Source: Streptosporangiaceae bacterium (GTDB lineage: Bacteria; Actinomycetota; Actinomycetes; Streptosporangiales; Streptosporangiaceae). From it: a stretch of DNA of 40,272 bases. Location: contig JASHOL010000236.1 in assembly GCA_030041135.1 (NCBI GenBank), forward strand, positions 1-40,272. The letters are read 5' to 3'. The notes under the pieces are model-generated. The model saw nothing but the letters and a program-made list of their open reading frames with translations, was not told the DNA's origin and did not search any database. Made by a program: the position numbers and the translations under genes. Below, piece by piece: positions 7,471-16,666 of this stretch (the stretch's first letter is position 1; every line of letters starts with the position of its first letter).

Positions 7471-8274
7471 TCACGCCTTGTGGGCGACCACGAAGACCCG
7501 CCGGAACGGGAACACCGTCCCGTAGGAGGCGGCCGGGTACGCGGCCCGCATCCGCGCGCTGTACTCGGCCAGGAACTCAGCCGCGTCGTTCTCGCCAAGC
7601 ACGCCAAGCACCGGCCGCAGGCCGGTGCCCTTATACCACTCGGTCACCGGGTCGGCGCCGGTGAGCACGTGCAGGTAGGTGGTCTCCCAGGCATCGACCC
7701 GCAGCCCAAGCCCGGCCAGGACGTCAAGGTAGTCCGCCGGGTCGCCGGCCTGCCTGTTCAGTTGCGCTCCGGCGAGCTTGTCGTGCCACTGGGGTGCCGC
7801 GGCAAGCTCCCGCAGTACCGCGTGACTTGGCTGGTCAAAGTTGCCTGGCAACTGGAACGCGAGCCAGCCGCCGTCGGCCAGGTTCGCTGCCAAGCGCGGC
7901 AGCAGTCCCATGTGGCCGGCGACCCACTGCAGGACCGCGTTGGAGACGATCACGTCCACCGGACGGCCTGGCTTCCAGTCCGCGACGTCACCGACGGCAA
8001 AAGTGAGCCGATCCCGGAGTTCGGCTCCGTCCGACCGCGATGCGGAGGCGTGGGCAAGCATCTGGTTCGCGGCCGCGATCATCTCGGGCGAGGAGTCGAT
8101 GCCCTGAACCTGAGCATCTGGCCACCGCCGGGCTAGGGCGGCCGTGAGCTGGCCAGGGCCGCAGCCCAGATCCACGACATAGCCAGGCGCCGTGGCGGCG
8201 ATGCGCCCGGTCAGGTCGAAGAACGGGCGCGAGCGCTCGTCGGCAAAGCTCAGGTACTGTGCCGGATCCCACAT
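7471..8274 (-). CDS. tam: Trans-aconitate 2-methyltransferase
   Basis: SAM-dependent cytosolic enzyme that methylates trans-aconitate, a spontaneous isomer of cis-aconitate that inhibits aconitase, so relieving the citric acid cycle. 267 residues, the family's usual length. It begins MWDPAQYLSFADERSRPFFDL (in two segments), the characteristic Tam N-terminus, then the SAM-binding motif VVDLGCGPGQLT, the acidic DSSPEMI strand end, VSNAVLQWV, and the C-terminal WYKGTGLRP segment. The ATG at 8274 has GAGGAGG about 6 nt upstream. It is divergent from a MarR gene across an 89-nt region carrying two palindromes. The same arrangement is known in Streptomyces for tam and tamR. Confidence 0.95.
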   Translation of the reverse strand: MWDPAQYLSFADERSRPFFDLTGRIAATAPGYVVDLGCGPGQLTAALARRWPDAQVQGIDSSPEMIAAANQMLAHASASRSDGAELRDRLTFAVGDVADWKPGRPVDVIVSNAVLQWVAGHMGLLPRLAANLADGGWLAFQLPGNFDQPSHAVLRELAAAPQWHDKLAGAQLNRQAGDPADYLDVLAGLGLRVDAWETTYLHVLTGADPVTEWYKGTGLRPVLGVLGENDAAEFLAEYSARMRAAYPAASYGTVFPFRRVFVVAHKA

Positions 8275-8289
8275 GGCAGCCTCCTCATT

Positions 8290-8305
8290 TCTCTTGACAT
8301 CAAGA
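8290..8305. promoter_or_regulatory. TamR operator 1 (tam-proximal)
   Basis: TCTTGA-CA-TCAAGA (8292-8305) is a perfect 6-bp inverted repeat with a 2-nt centre. It overlaps the region between the tam -10 (TTATCT on the minus strand) and the tam ribosome binding site. The longer TCTCTTGACATC (8290-8301) is repeated inverted at 8340-8351. Confidence 0.75.
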
Positions 8306-8335
8306 TAACAAGTTCAGGTTTTACTCCCGATGAAG

Positions 8336-8349
8336 TCTCGATGTCAAGA
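8336..8349. promoter_or_regulatory. TamR operator 2 (tamR-proximal)
   Basis: TCTCGA-TG-TCAAGA (8336-8349) is a palindrome with one mismatched pair, centred 44 bp from operator 1. It immediately precedes the TATGCT -10 box of tamR (8352-8357), so binding would block the divergent promoters of both genes. Confidence 0.7.
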
Positions 8350-8363
8350 GATATGCTCGGGCC

Positions 8364-8996
8364 ATGGCACACCCAAGCCGTCCCGCCGGCCGCCAGGCAG
8401 ACCCGCCGGTCAGTGACGAGGTCGACGACATTGTCGCCAGCTGGCAGGCCGAGCGGCCTGACCTGGACGTCGCGCCGCTCCACGTGCTCAGCCGGATCTC
8501 GCGGCTCGCCAGGCACCTCGACCGGGCGCGCAGGGCGGCGTTCGCCGCGCATGGCCTGGAGACCTGGGAGTTCGACGTGCTGTCAGCGCTGCGCCGGCAG
8601 GGGCCTCCATACCAGCTGAGCCCTGGCGCGCTGCTGCGTGCCACTCTCGTCACGTCAGGCACGATGACGAACAGGATCGACCGGCTGGCCGGGGCGGGGC
8701 TGGTTCGCCGGCACCGCGACCAGCAGGACAAGCGCGGCGTGCTGGTGCAGCTCACCGACCGGGGCCGCAGCACGGTCGACGCCGCGATGTCAGACCTGCT
8801 CAGCCGTGAGCGCCAACTGCTTACCGGCCTTGACACAGCCCGGCAGGAAGACCTGGCCGGGTTGCTGCGCGTGCTGCTGGCGCCGTTCGACGCGGCAGGC
8901 GGGGCCCGGCCCGCTGCAGTCGGGCGAGATCGGGTAGCCGGGCCAGGCAGCGAGCCAGGCAACCGAGCGGCGACACTGGGTGACCACCCGTCCTGA
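8364..8996 (+). CDS. tamR: MarR family regulator TamR
   Basis: 210 residues. Winged-helix MarR domain: HVLSRISRLARHLDRARRAAF, the HTH around LSPGALLRATLVTSGTMTNRIDRLAGAGLV (in segments) and the wing RRHRDQQDKRGVLVQLTDRGR. The N-terminal extension VDDIVASWQAERPDLDVAPL is the mark of the UrtR/TamR subgroup. Streptomyces TamR is known to repress tam and to release DNA on binding citrate, aconitates or isocitrate, linking aconitase failure under oxidative stress to trans-aconitate removal. Divergent position and two operators support the same role here. There is no Shine-Dalgarno; TATGCT (8352-8357) stands 6 nt before the ATG, so the mRNA is probably leaderless. The last ~40 residues are a low-complexity tail that may be partly non-functional. 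Confidence 0.9.
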   Translation: MAHPSRPAGRQADPPVSDEVDDIVASWQAERPDLDVAPLHVLSRISRLARHLDRARRAAFAAHGLETWEFDVLSALRRQGPPYQLSPGALLRATLVTSGTMTNRIDRLAGAGLVRRHRDQQDKRGVLVQLTDRGRSTVDAAMSDLLSRERQLLTGLDTARQEDLAGLLRVLLAPFDAAGGARPAAVGRDRVAGPGSEPGNRAATLGDHPS

Positions 8997-9015
8997 CCAC
9001 ACCTGACCGTAAGGC

Positions 9016-9945
9016 ATGCTGGCATGCATGCGCGGCGCCCGCCTCCTGACCAGCATGGTCGCGAGCTGCGCGCTCGTGCTCGTGGCGGCCGGCTGCTCGG
9101 GCCCGGCCCCGCAGGGAGGCGGCCGCGCGGCCCGGGCCGACCTGCCGCCAGGCCTGCGGTATTACCTGTCGCTCGGTGACTCGCTCGCCGTCGGCGTGCA
9201 GCCGACCGTGACCGGCGCGAGCCAGCCGACCACCAGTGGCTACTCAGACCGCATCTACTCGGTGCTGCACGCCCACGATCCCGACTGGCGGCTGGTCAAG
9301 CTTGGCTGCTCGGGCGAGACCACGTACACGATGATCCACGGCGGGACCTGCCACTATCCGGCCGGATCCCAGCTGGCGCAGGCGGAGCAATTCCTCCGCG
9401 CGCATCGCGGCCATGTCGGGCTAGTCACCATCGACATCGGCGCGAACGACCCGAACTCTTGCATCATCGGGAACGTCCCGGTCAGCAAGATCACCGCCTG
9501 CATGGGCAACAGCATCAACGAGACCCTGTCCGACCTGCGCACGATCATGGGCGGTTTGCGGTCGGCCGCCGGCCCTGCCGTGAAGATACTGGCGATGAGC
9601 TACTACGTGCCCGAGCTGGCCGGCTGGCTCGACGGAATGACCGGCAAGGAGGTTGCCGTGCTCACCGAGCGCCTGGTGGCTTCCTACAACCGGCTCCTGG
9701 ACAAGATCTACCACCACTATGGCGCTCAGGTAGCCAACGTGTTCGGCGCGTTCCACAGCTCAGACTTCAGCGATAAGGTCCGGCTCGGCCGGCTCGGGCT
9801 GCTGCCGAGAAACGTCGCGACGATCTGCGAGTGGACCTGGTCGTGCGCGCGATCTCCGCGCGGCCCTAACGAGCACGCCAACGACACCGGGTACGGGGTG
9901 ATCGCGTTGGCGTTCCTGCTCGCCGACCCCCAGCTGACGAGCTGA
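9016..9945 (+). CDS. Secreted SGNH/GDSL hydrolase lipoprotein
   Basis: 309 residues. The N-terminus is a lipoprotein signal peptide: basic RGAR, a hydrophobic core and the lipobox LVAAGC (Cys27), so the mature protein should be anchored on the outer face of the membrane. The SGNH hydrolase domain follows: block I YLSLGDSLAVG (nucleophile Ser56), an oxyanion Gly in GCSGET, block III IDIGANDPN (Asn), and block V around His287 in NEHANDTGYGVIA. The residue three before His287 is Pro, not the usual Asp, so it may work with a Ser-His dyad as some Streptomyces esterases do. The substrate is likely an ester (lipid or acetylated sugar) but unknown. The first start is the ATG at 9016; the ATG at 9028 gives a more typical signal peptide. 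Confidence 0.88.
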   Translation: MLACMRGARLLTSMVASCALVLVAAGCSGPAPQGGGRAARADLPPGLRYYLSLGDSLAVGVQPTVTGASQPTTSGYSDRIYSVLHAHDPDWRLVKLGCSGETTYTMIHGGTCHYPAGSQLAQAEQFLRAHRGHVGLVTIDIGANDPNSCIIGNVPVSKITACMGNSINETLSDLRTIMGGLRSAAGPAVKILAMSYYVPELAGWLDGMTGKEVAVLTERLVASYNRLLDKIYHHYGAQVANVFGAFHSSDFSDKVRLGRLGLLPRNVATICEWTWSCARSPRGPNEHANDTGYGVIALAFLLADPQLTS

Positions 9946-9980
9946 GTCCGCGCCCGGGCCACCACGGCTCGCCCGCGGCG

Positions 9981-11774
9981 TCAGCCGCTGGTCTCGTCGG
10001 CCACTTCCAGCCAGCGCTCCTCGAGGCCGTCCTTGCTCTGCTGGACCGAGCGCAGCTGGGCGCCGAGCTCGATCAGCCGCGCGTAGTCGGAGGCGCTGGC
10101 GGCAAGCTCGGCCTCCAGCCGGGCCTGCTCGTCCGCCAGTCTCGCGATCTGGCGTTCGAGCCTGGCCAGTTCCTTCTGCCCGGCACGCTGCCGTGCCGCC
10201 GAGACCTCGGGACCCGCAGCGGGCGCAGCCGACCGCGGCCCGGCAGCGCGCTCGGTTGCCGCCGCTGCGGGTGGCTGTGCGCGCTCCCTGATGTCCAGGT
10301 ACTCGTCCACCCCGCCGGGCAGGAATGCCAGATGGCCGTCAAGCAGGGCCAGGGAGTGATCGGTCACGCGCTCAAGGAAGTACCGGTCGTGGCTGACGAC
10401 CACCACCGACCCTGGCCAGTCGTCCAGCAGGTCCTCGAGCTCGGTCAGCGTGTCGATGTCCAGGTCGTTGGTCGGCTCGTCAAGCAGCAGCACGTTCGGC
10501 TCGGCGAGTAGTACGAGCATCAGCTGGAGGCGTCTTCGTTCCCCGCCAGAAAGCTCACCGACCCTGGTCCACTGCCGCTCCCCGCGCAGGCCGAGCCGGT
10601 CCAGCAGCTGACTCACCGACATCTCCCGCTTGCCGATGCGGGCCGTGCCGCGGATCCGCTCGGCCGCCTCAAGCACCCGCAGGTCCGGATCGACGGCCGG
10701 GGGCTCCTGGGTGAGGTAGCCGAGCTGCACCGTGCTCCCGGTGACGACATTGCCGCTGGTGCTCACCTGGCCGTCGGCGGGAACCGGCAGCGTGCCGGCC
10801 AGGAGGCGGAGCAGCGTGGTCTTGCCCGTCCCGTTGACGCCGATGATGCCGACCCGGTCGCCCGGCCCGAGCTGCCAGGTCACCCGGTCGAGCAGCTCGC
10901 GCGGGCCGACCAGAACGCTCACGTCCTCAAGTTCGATGACCGTCTTGCCGAGCCTGGCGGCGGCCAGTCTGGCCATCTCCACGCCGTCCCTGGGCGGTGG
11001 CTCGTCAGCGATCAGCGCGTTCGCGGCCTCGATACGGAACTTCGGCTTGCTGGTCCTGGCTGGCGGGCCGCGCCGGAGCCAGGCGAGTTCCTTGCGCAGC
11101 AGGTTTCGGCGCCTGGCGTCTGTCGCAGCGGCGATCCTGGCCCGCTCCGCCCGCGCCAGCACGTACGCGGAGTAGCCGCCGTCGTAGGAGTGCACCTGCC
11201 CGTCGGCTACTTCCCAGGTCCGCTCCGTGACCGCGTCCAGGAACCACCGGTCGTGGGTCACGACGACGTAGCTGCTTGCGAACTCGTGCAGGTAGCCCGC
11301 CAGCCAGGTGATCGCCTCGATGTCCAGGTGGTTGGTCGGCTCATCGAGCAGGAGCAGGTCATAGCTGCGACGCAGGAGGGCCGCGAGGGCTGTCCGGCGT
11401 CGTTCGCCGCCGGACAGCCGCGTGACGTCCGCACCGACGTCCAGGCCGCCGAGCAGGGCGCCGATGACCGACCGGCTTCGCTGGTCGGTAGCCCACTCAT
11501 GCTCGGGGAGCGAGCCGAACACCACCCTGGCGACAGTGCCCGACAGTTCCTCCGCCTGCGGCAGGTAGCCGATCGTGATGTCGCGCGCCCTGGTCGACCG
11601 GCCCGAGTCCAGGTCGCCGACGCCGGCCAGCGCCGCGAGCAGCGTGGTCTTCCCCGCCCCGTTCCGGCCGACCAGGCCGACACGCTGGCCGGCCGAGACG
11701 CCGAGCGATACCCGGTCGAGCAAGACCCGGTCGTGGTAGGCCTTGCTGGCCTGCTCCAGGTTGACCAGGTTCAT
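9981..11774 (-). CDS. ABC-F family ATPase (Uup/EttA-like translation factor type)
   Basis: 597 residues with two ABC domains and no membrane segments, so not a transporter by itself. Domain 1: Walker [10 protein letters not shown], signature LSGGERRR, Walker [13 protein letters not shown]. Domain 2: [29 protein letters not shown]. The interdomain linker (about 240-300) is Arg-rich, and a C-terminal coiled coil (about 530-590, [20 protein letters not shown]) is the Uup-type DNA/ribosome-binding extension. ABC-F proteins act on the ribosome E site or, for Uup, in ribosome assembly/rescue. The ATG at 11774 overlaps the ispE stop (ATGA), so translation is coupled to ispE. The frame is open further upstream but conserved sequence starts at this ATG. 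Confidence 0.93.
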   Translation of the reverse strand: MNLVNLEQASKAYHDRVLLDRVSLGVSAGQRVGLVGRNGAGKTTLLAALAGVGDLDSGRSTRARDITIGYLPQAEELSGTVARVVFGSLPEHEWATDQRSRSVIGALLGGLDVGADVTRLSGGERRRTALAALLRRSYDLLLLDEPTNHLDIEAITWLAGYLHEFASSYVVVTHDRWFLDAVTERTWEVADGQVHSYDGGYSAYVLARAERARIAAATDARRRNLLRKELAWLRRGPPARTSKPKFRIEAANALIADEPPPRDGVEMARLAAARLGKTVIELEDVSVLVGPRELLDRVTWQLGPGDRVGIIGVNGTGKTTLLRLLAGTLPVPADGQVSTSGNVVTGSTVQLGYLTQEPPAVDPDLRVLEAAERIRGTARIGKREMSVSQLLDRLGLRGERQWTRVGELSGGERRRLQLMLVLLAEPNVLLLDEPTNDLDIDTLTELEDLLDDWPGSVVVVSHDRYFLERVTDHSLALLDGHLAFLPGGVDEYLDIRERAQPPAAAATERAAGPRSAAPAAGPEVSAARQRAGQKELARLERQIARLADEQARLEAELAASASDYARLIELGAQLRSVQQSKDGLEERWLEVADETSG

Positions 11775-12898
11775 AACTGGCGGGCTCGCGGCTGGGGCCG
11801 GACCACGGCCGCGCCGGGCGCGGGCCCGCTGGCCCGTGCCACCGCCCGGCAGACGCCAGCGCCGGTAAGCGCGACCGCGAGGTCCCCGGCATGGGCGGCA
11901 TCCCTGGCCAGGAAGGCGCACGTCGGCCCCGAACCGGACACGATGGCACCGAGAGCGCCGTACTCACGCCCGGCCGCGAGCGCACGGCGCAACTCGGGGA
12001 GCAACGACACCGCGGCGGCCTGCAGGTCGTTGGTCAGCAGCGGACCCACCCTGGCCGGGTCCCCTGACCGCAGCGCGGTCATCAGCTCACGGCTCAGCTC
12101 GGGCTCGGGGACGCCTGTCTGGGGGCCTGGGAGGCTGGGATGGCCGGTCGCGGCCGCGCGCCTAACAGCGTCGGCTGCCCCGGCTCGCCCGGCCACGGCC
12201 GGCCCCGCCTGACCCGGCCCCGCCTGACCGGGCCCGGCCTGACCGGGTGCGGGCTGCGTGTCGGCCGCGAGCCCGTCCGCGCGCGCCCTGGTGGCCCGGA
12301 TCCGGTCGCAGGTCGCATACACCTGCGCGGTTGACAGCCCGGCATGCGCGAACGCGAGCGCCCAGTGGTAACTGCCGGCCACCAGGGCTGGGGTGAGTTC
12401 CTCGCCCCGGCCCCGGCCGACCGCAGTGCCGCCGACGAGCGCGAACGGAACGTCGCTGCCGAGGCCGGCGGCAATCTGCGCGAGTTCACGCTGGGATAGC
12501 CCGGTCTGCCAGAGCTCGTTGCAGGCCACCAGCGTGGCCGCCGCATCGGCGCTGCCGCCAGCGAGCCCGGCGGCGACCGGAATCCGCTTGCGGATCTCGA
12601 TCAGGACCGCCGAGTCGCGGGCCTTACGGCCGGTCGCCGCGGCGAGCGCGGCAACCGCCTGCCAGGCCAGGTTCGTCTTCCCGGCCGGGACCGACGCCGC
12701 ATCTTCGCCGGCGGCCCTTACCGAGGTGCGCTCGGCCTTGCGCACCGTGACTTCGTCGAACAGCGACACCGCGTGGAACACCGTGACCAGCGAGTGGTAT
12801 CCGTCGGCGCGCGCTGGCCCCACAGCGAGCTGAAGATTCACCTTCGCCGGCACGCGGACTGTGACGGCCGCACCAGCCGACTGGGTAACTGAGCTCAC
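11771..12898 (-). CDS. ispE: 4-diphosphocytidyl-2-C-methyl-D-erythritol kinase
   Basis: GHMP kinase of the MEP isoprenoid pathway that phosphorylates CDP-methylerythritol with ATP. Motifs: [11 protein letters not shown] (N-terminal substrate/Lys region), the ATP-binding [16 protein letters not shown], and [12 protein letters not shown] near the C-terminus. At 375 residues it is about 60 longer than the usual 300-315. The excess is a Gly/Pro/Ala insert at about 210-262 containing three tandem GPGQA units. A low-complexity tail of about 25 residues follows AVALTGAGV. The start is GTG at 12898 with a weak ribosome binding site. It lies 38 nt after rsmA and overlaps the ABC-F gene by 4 nt. Confidence 0.94.
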   Translation of the reverse strand: MSSVTQSAGAAVTVRVPAKVNLQLAVGPARADGYHSLVTVFHAVSLFDEVTVRKAERTSVRAAGEDAASVPAGKTNLAWQAVAALAAATGRKARDSAVLIEIRKRIPVAAGLAGGSADAAATLVACNELWQTGLSQRELAQIAAGLGSDVPFALVGGTAVGRGRGEELTPALVAGSYHWALAFAHAGLSTAQVYATCDRIRATRARADGLAADTQPAPGQAGPGQAGPGQAGPAVAGRAGAADAVRRAAATGHPSLPGPQTGVPEPELSRELMTALRSGDPARVGPLLTNDLQAAAVSLLPELRRALAAGREYGALGAIVSGSGPTCAFLARDAAHAGDLAVALTGAGVCRAVARASGPAPGAAVVRPQPRARQL

Positions 12899-12936
12899 GG
12901 TCTCACGATCGTACGCTGACTCGGCGACTGCCGAGG

Positions 12937-13833
12937 TTAGGGCGGCTCGTCAACGGCCGCGGCGGCCCTGAGCAGTCGTTCCCCTGCCGCCGCGACACTG
13001 ATGAAAGCCGTGATGTCCAGTGCCTCACCCCGCAGCGCCGGGTTCACGCCCGCCGCCGTGAGCACTTCCTCCGCTGCGCCCGCCGATCCGGCCCACTGCG
13101 CGAGCGCCGACCGCAGTGTCTTGCGCCGCTGCGAGAAGGCGGCGTCGATCACCGCGAAGACCGCCTCCCGGCCGACGCCCGAGTGTGCTGGCGGGTCCCT
13201 GACCAGGGATACCAGCCCGGAGTCGACCCTGGGCACCGGCCAGAAGACGCCGCGGGACACCGAGCCGGCCTTCCGCGCTCGGCCGAACCACGCCAGCTTC
13301 GCCGACGGCACGCCGTAGACGCGGCTGCCCGGCTTCGCGCACATCCGGTCCGCCACTTCGGCCTGCACCATGACCAGGGCGCGACGCAGGGAGGTCACGG
13401 TCGCCAGCAGATGCAACACCACGGGAACGGCGACGTTGTAAGGGAGGTTGGCCACCAGGGCGGTCGGCGCCTCGCCCGGCAGCGAGGAGATCCTGGCGGC
13501 GTCGGCGGACACTACGACCAGCCGGCTGGCCAGGTCCGGTGCCCGCTGCGCGACGGTCTGCGGCAGCTGGGCCGCGAGGGCCGGATCCACTTCGACGGCG
13601 ATCACCCGGTGCGCCGCGTCGAGCAGCGGCAGCGTCAGCGAGCCGAATCCAGGACCGACCTCGAGCACCACGTCGCGCGGACCGACCTCAGCTAGGGCGG
13701 TGATCCGCGTGACGGTGCCGGCGTCGACCACGAAGTTCTGGCCAAGGCGCCGGTTTGGCTGCACGCCGAGCCGAGCCGCCAGTTCCCTGATCTCGGTCGG
13801 CCCAAGCAGCTGACCGGCGGTCAGTCCGGCCAC
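12937..13833 (-). CDS. rsmA: 16S rRNA (adenine1518-N6/adenine1519-N6)-dimethyltransferase
   Basis: Also called KsgA. It dimethylates two adjacent adenines in helix 45 of 16S rRNA late in small-subunit assembly. 298 residues. Motifs: [20 protein letters not shown] motif [13 protein letters not shown], acidic VEVDPAL, catalytic motif [13 protein letters not shown], and the C-terminal domain with [12 protein letters not shown]. The GTG start at 13833 lies inside the end of tatD (13-nt overlap) with no clear ribosome binding site, so translation is probably coupled. In many actinobacteria rpfB separates tatD from rsmA; here the two overlap. Confidence 0.96.
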   Translation of the reverse strand: MAGLTAGQLLGPTEIRELAARLGVQPNRRLGQNFVVDAGTVTRITALAEVGPRDVVLEVGPGFGSLTLPLLDAAHRVIAVEVDPALAAQLPQTVAQRAPDLASRLVVVSADAARISSLPGEAPTALVANLPYNVAVPVVLHLLATVTSLRRALVMVQAEVADRMCAKPGSRVYGVPSAKLAWFGRARKAGSVSRGVFWPVPRVDSGLVSLVRDPPAHSGVGREAVFAVIDAAFSQRRKTLRSALAQWAGSAGAAEEVLTAAGVNPALRGEALDITAFISVAAAGERLLRAAAAVDEPP

Positions 13834-14831
13834 TTAACGCTGTGCTGGCCCGGGGGACGACCCCCGGAACCCCCAAAGAAGATACGCTGGCCGTTCGCGT
13901 CGATGACCGCGCACAACTCAGCCACATCCATCTGCCGGGCTTCGGCCAGCGCGCGGACCGTGTTCGCGACCTGAGCGGGGGCATTGGACCTGCCGCGGTT
14001 CGGCGACGGGGTCAGGAACGGCGCGTCGGTCTCGGCCAGCATGAACTCGGGCGGGATGGCGGACGCGGCTTCCCGCAGCCCGGCCGCGTTCTGGAACGTG
14101 ACCGTCCCGGCGAAGCTGAGCACGTAACCGGCGGCGGTGCACCTGGCCGCCATCTCGGCGTCGCCGGAGAAACAGTGGAAGATGACCTGCTCAGGCGGGC
14201 CGTCCGCGGCCAGGATCGCGAGCACGTCCTCGTGCGCTTCCCGGTCGTGGATCACCAAGGGCTTGCCCACCTGCTTGGCGATGGCGATGTGGGCACGGAA
14301 CCAGTCCCGCTGGACCTCCGGCGGCGAGCTGTCGCGGTAGTAATCAAGCCCGGTCTCGCCGACCGCCAGGACCTTCGGCAGCGCCGCCAGCCTGGCGATC
14401 TCGGCCAGCACCTCTTCTTCCCCGCCACGCCCACCCGGCCCGCCACGCCCACCCGGCCCGTCCCGGTTGCGGGCGGCGACCGCCGTCTCGTTCGGATGGA
14501 TCCCCACGGCCGCGTAGACGTCGGGGAACGCGGCCGCGCAGTCCGCCGCCCACCGCGCCGACTGCACGTCAGTGCCGACCGTAATGACCCTCTTAACCTG
14601 GGCGGCATCGGCCTCGAGCAGCACCTCGCTCACTGACTTGTCGATCATTTCCAGGTGGCAGTGGCTGTCGAACACGACGCCAGGTAGCGGCTCGGGGGGC
14701 GGCGCTGGCGGCTTGCCAATGCCGGGGCCGGGGCCGAAGTCGGCCCGCGGCGCGGGACGGCCGTCACCAGCCGGCATCGGAACCTCGCTATCGGCTCGGG
14801 GGGGCGCACCCCCGGATCCCCCCGCGGTCAC
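13821..14831 (-). CDS. tatD: TatD family metal-dependent hydrolase (3'-5' DNase type)
   Basis: 336 residues from GTG 14831, which overlaps the metG stop as GTGA and has GGAGG 5 nt upstream; an ATG at 14777 is a good alternative. TIM-barrel amidohydrolase fold with metal ligands visible in order: DSHCHLE (HxH), [10 protein letters not shown] (Glu), [11 protein letters not shown] (His), IFHCFSGD (His) and [10 protein letters not shown] (Asp). TatD proteins are Mg-dependent exonucleases acting on DNA/RNA ends. Two oddities: a Gly/Arg tandem insert ([10 protein letters not shown]) made by a duplicated 18-bp unit near 14421-14460, and low-complexity N- and C-terminal ends that each read through a G5/C5 hairpin element (14798-14823 and 13850-13874). 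The C-terminal extension GGSGGRPPG comes from that element. Confidence 0.93.
   Translation of the reverse strand: MTAGGSGGAPPRADSEVPMPAGDGRPAPRADFGPGPGIGKPPAPPPEPLPGVVFDSHCHLEMIDKSVSEVLLEADAAQVKRVITVGTDVQSARWAADCAAAFPDVYAAVGIHPNETAVAARNRDGPGGRGGPGGRGGEEEVLAEIARLAALPKVLAVGETGLDYYRDSSPPEVQRDWFRAHIAIAKQVGKPLVIHDREAHEDVLAILAADGPPEQVIFHCFSGDAEMAARCTAAGYVLSFAGTVTFQNAAGLREAASAIPPEFMLAETDAPFLTPSPNRGRSNAPAQVANTVRALAEARQMDVAELCAVIDANGQRIFFGGSGGRPPGQHSVKWPD
13850..13874. repeat. G5/C5 hairpin element inside the tatD 3' end
   Basis: CCGGGGG-ACGA-CCCCCGG (13850-13867) is a perfect 7-bp hairpin followed by AA-CCCCC. Sixteen bases (13850-13865) match 246-261 exactly in the opposite orientation. It lies in frame in the last codons of tatD and just upstream of the rsmA start. 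Confidence 0.6.
14798..14823. repeat. G5/C5 hairpin element inside the tatD 5' end
   Basis: Read on the minus strand, this is GGGGGGATCCGGGGGTG then a C-run. It is the same pattern as the 13850-13874 element (G-run, TCC, G-run, T, C-run). It encodes the Gly-rich start of TatD directly after the metG stop codon. Confidence 0.5.
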
Positions 14832-16621
14832 CTGGCCTCCAGTCTCGCCAGTTCCTCGTCCACGACCGACGGGTCCAGCTTCGCGAACAGCGGTACGGGC
14901 GGGGCCAGTGGCGTGCCCGCCGCGATCGGCATGGACTCCCACCTGGCCGCGGCGCCGGAATAGCTGCCGGCTATGACGGGGTACGCCGGCCCGCCGTCCT
15001 CGCTGACCTCATCGATCCGCGGCATGCCGGACCAGACCTCGTTCCCTCCGAGCATCTCGTGCACCTTCTGCGACGACCTTGGGAGGAACGGGGTCAGCAG
15101 CGACTTGCCGTCGTCCACCAGCTGCAGCGCCACGTGGCAGATCGTGCGCATCCGGTCGGGGTCGGACTCGCGCAGCTTCCACGGCGCCTGGTCGGACAGG
15201 TACTTGTTCGCCTCAGCCAGCGTGCGCATGACCTCCGTGCTGGCCAGCTTGAACCGGCACCGGCCAAGGGACTCGCCCACCGAGGCGAACGCTGCGCGCG
15301 AGCGGTCGAGTAGCGCGCGGTCGGCGTCGGTCAGCGAGCCTGCGGCGGGGATCGAGCCGATGTTGCGGGCCGCGAACGATACCGTCCGGTTGACTAGGTT
15401 GCCCCAGTTAGCTACCAGTTCATCGTTGTTGCGCCGGACGAACTCGCTCCAGGTGAAGTCGGTGTCCTGGTTCTCCGGACCCGCCACGGCCACGTAGTAC
15501 CGCAGCGCATCCACGTCGTAGCGGGCCAGGAAGTCGCGGACGTAGATGACGACCTGCCGCGACGAGGAGAACTTGCGGCCCTCCATCGTCAGGAACTCGC
15601 TCGACACGACCTCGGATGGCAGGTTCAGCACGTCAAGCGCGCCCGGCGTGCCGCCCCGCGCGCCCTTTCCGTCGTAGCCGAGCAGCATGGCCGGCCAGAT
15701 CTCGGCGTGGAAGACGATGTTGTCCTTGCCCATGAAGTAGTAGCCCTCGGCATCTGGCGCCTGCCAGAACGCCCGCCACGCGTCCGGGTCGCCGATCCGC
15801 CTGGCCCACTCGATCGACGCCGACAGGTAGCCGATGACCGCGTCGAACCAGACGTAGATGCGCTTGTCCGGCAGGTCGCGCCAGCCATCGAGTGGGATCG
15901 GCACGCCCCAGTCCAGGTCCCTGGTGATGGCACGGGGCTGCAGGTCGTCCAGCAGGTTCAGGGAGAACTTGAGCACGTTCGGCCGCCACTGGCCGCTTTT
16001 GCTCTGCAGCCACGTGCCTAGCGCATCGGCAAACGCGGGCAGGTCGAGGAAGAACTGCTCGGTCTCCACGAACACCGGCGTCTCACCGTTGATCTTCGAG
16101 CGCGGGTTGATCAGGTCGATCGGGTCGAGCTGGTTGCCGCAGTTGTCGCACTGGTCGCCGCGAGCACCGTCGAAGCCGCAGATCGGGCACGTCCCCTCGA
16201 TATAGCGGTCAGGCAGCGTGCGCCCGGTCGACGGCGACACGGCGCCGAGCGACTTGCGCGGGAAGATGTAGCCGTTGTTGTACAGGCCGAGGAACATCTC
16301 CTGGACGACCGCGTAGTGGTTGCGGGTCGTCGTCCGGGTGAACAGGTCGTATGACATGTCCAGCCCGGCCAGGTCCTCGGCGATCACCCGGTTGTAGCGA
16401 TCGGCGAGCTCGCGCGCGGTGACGCCCTCGGCGTCGGCCTGAACCTGAATCGGAGTGCCGTGCTCGTCGGTGCCGCTGACCATGATCACCGGATTGCCGC
16501 ACATTCGCTGGTACCTGGCGAACATGTCGCACGGCAGGCCGAAGCCTGACACGTGGCCGATGTGACGAGGTCCGTTCGCGTAGGGCCAGGCGGCGCACGC
16601 GAGGATATGGCGGCTGGTCAT
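14828..16621 (-). CDS. metG: Methionyl-tRNA synthetase
   Basis: Charges tRNA-Met with methionine; class I synthetase, 597 residues. The HIGH box is [11 protein letters not shown]; the KMSKS-type loop is GRKFSSSR, a form common in actinobacterial MetRS. The connective peptide has two zinc-knuckle pairs, CPICG..D and QCDNCG. The anticodon-binding helical domain (about 440-560) follows; the extra dimerisation domain of some MetRS is absent. No Shine-Dalgarno is seen before the ATG at 16621, but a TAGGCT -10 box lies 6 nt upstream on the minus strand (16628-16633), so a leaderless transcript is likely. It is followed by tatD (GTGA overlap), rsmA, ispE and the ABC-F gene in one operon. Confidence 0.97.
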   Translation of the reverse strand: MTSRHILACAAWPYANGPRHIGHVSGFGLPCDMFARYQRMCGNPVIMVSGTDEHGTPIQVQADAEGVTARELADRYNRVIAEDLAGLDMSYDLFTRTTTRNHYAVVQEMFLGLYNNGYIFPRKSLGAVSPSTGRTLPDRYIEGTCPICGFDGARGDQCDNCGNQLDPIDLINPRSKINGETPVFVETEQFFLDLPAFADALGTWLQSKSGQWRPNVLKFSLNLLDDLQPRAITRDLDWGVPIPLDGWRDLPDKRIYVWFDAVIGYLSASIEWARRIGDPDAWRAFWQAPDAEGYYFMGKDNIVFHAEIWPAMLLGYDGKGARGGTPGALDVLNLPSEVVSSEFLTMEGRKFSSSRQVVIYVRDFLARYDVDALRYYVAVAGPENQDTDFTWSEFVRRNNDELVANWGNLVNRTVSFAARNIGSIPAAGSLTDADRALLDRSRAAFASVGESLGRCRFKLASTEVMRTLAEANKYLSDQAPWKLRESDPDRMRTICHVALQLVDDGKSLLTPFLPRSSQKVHEMLGGNEVWSGMPRIDEVSEDGGPAYPVIAGSYSGAAARWESMPIAAGTPLAPPVPLFAKLDPSVVDEELARLEAR

Positions 16622-16666
16622 GCTGAAAGCCTAGGGGAGCCGCGGGCCCGGCCGCGTGCTACCTGC

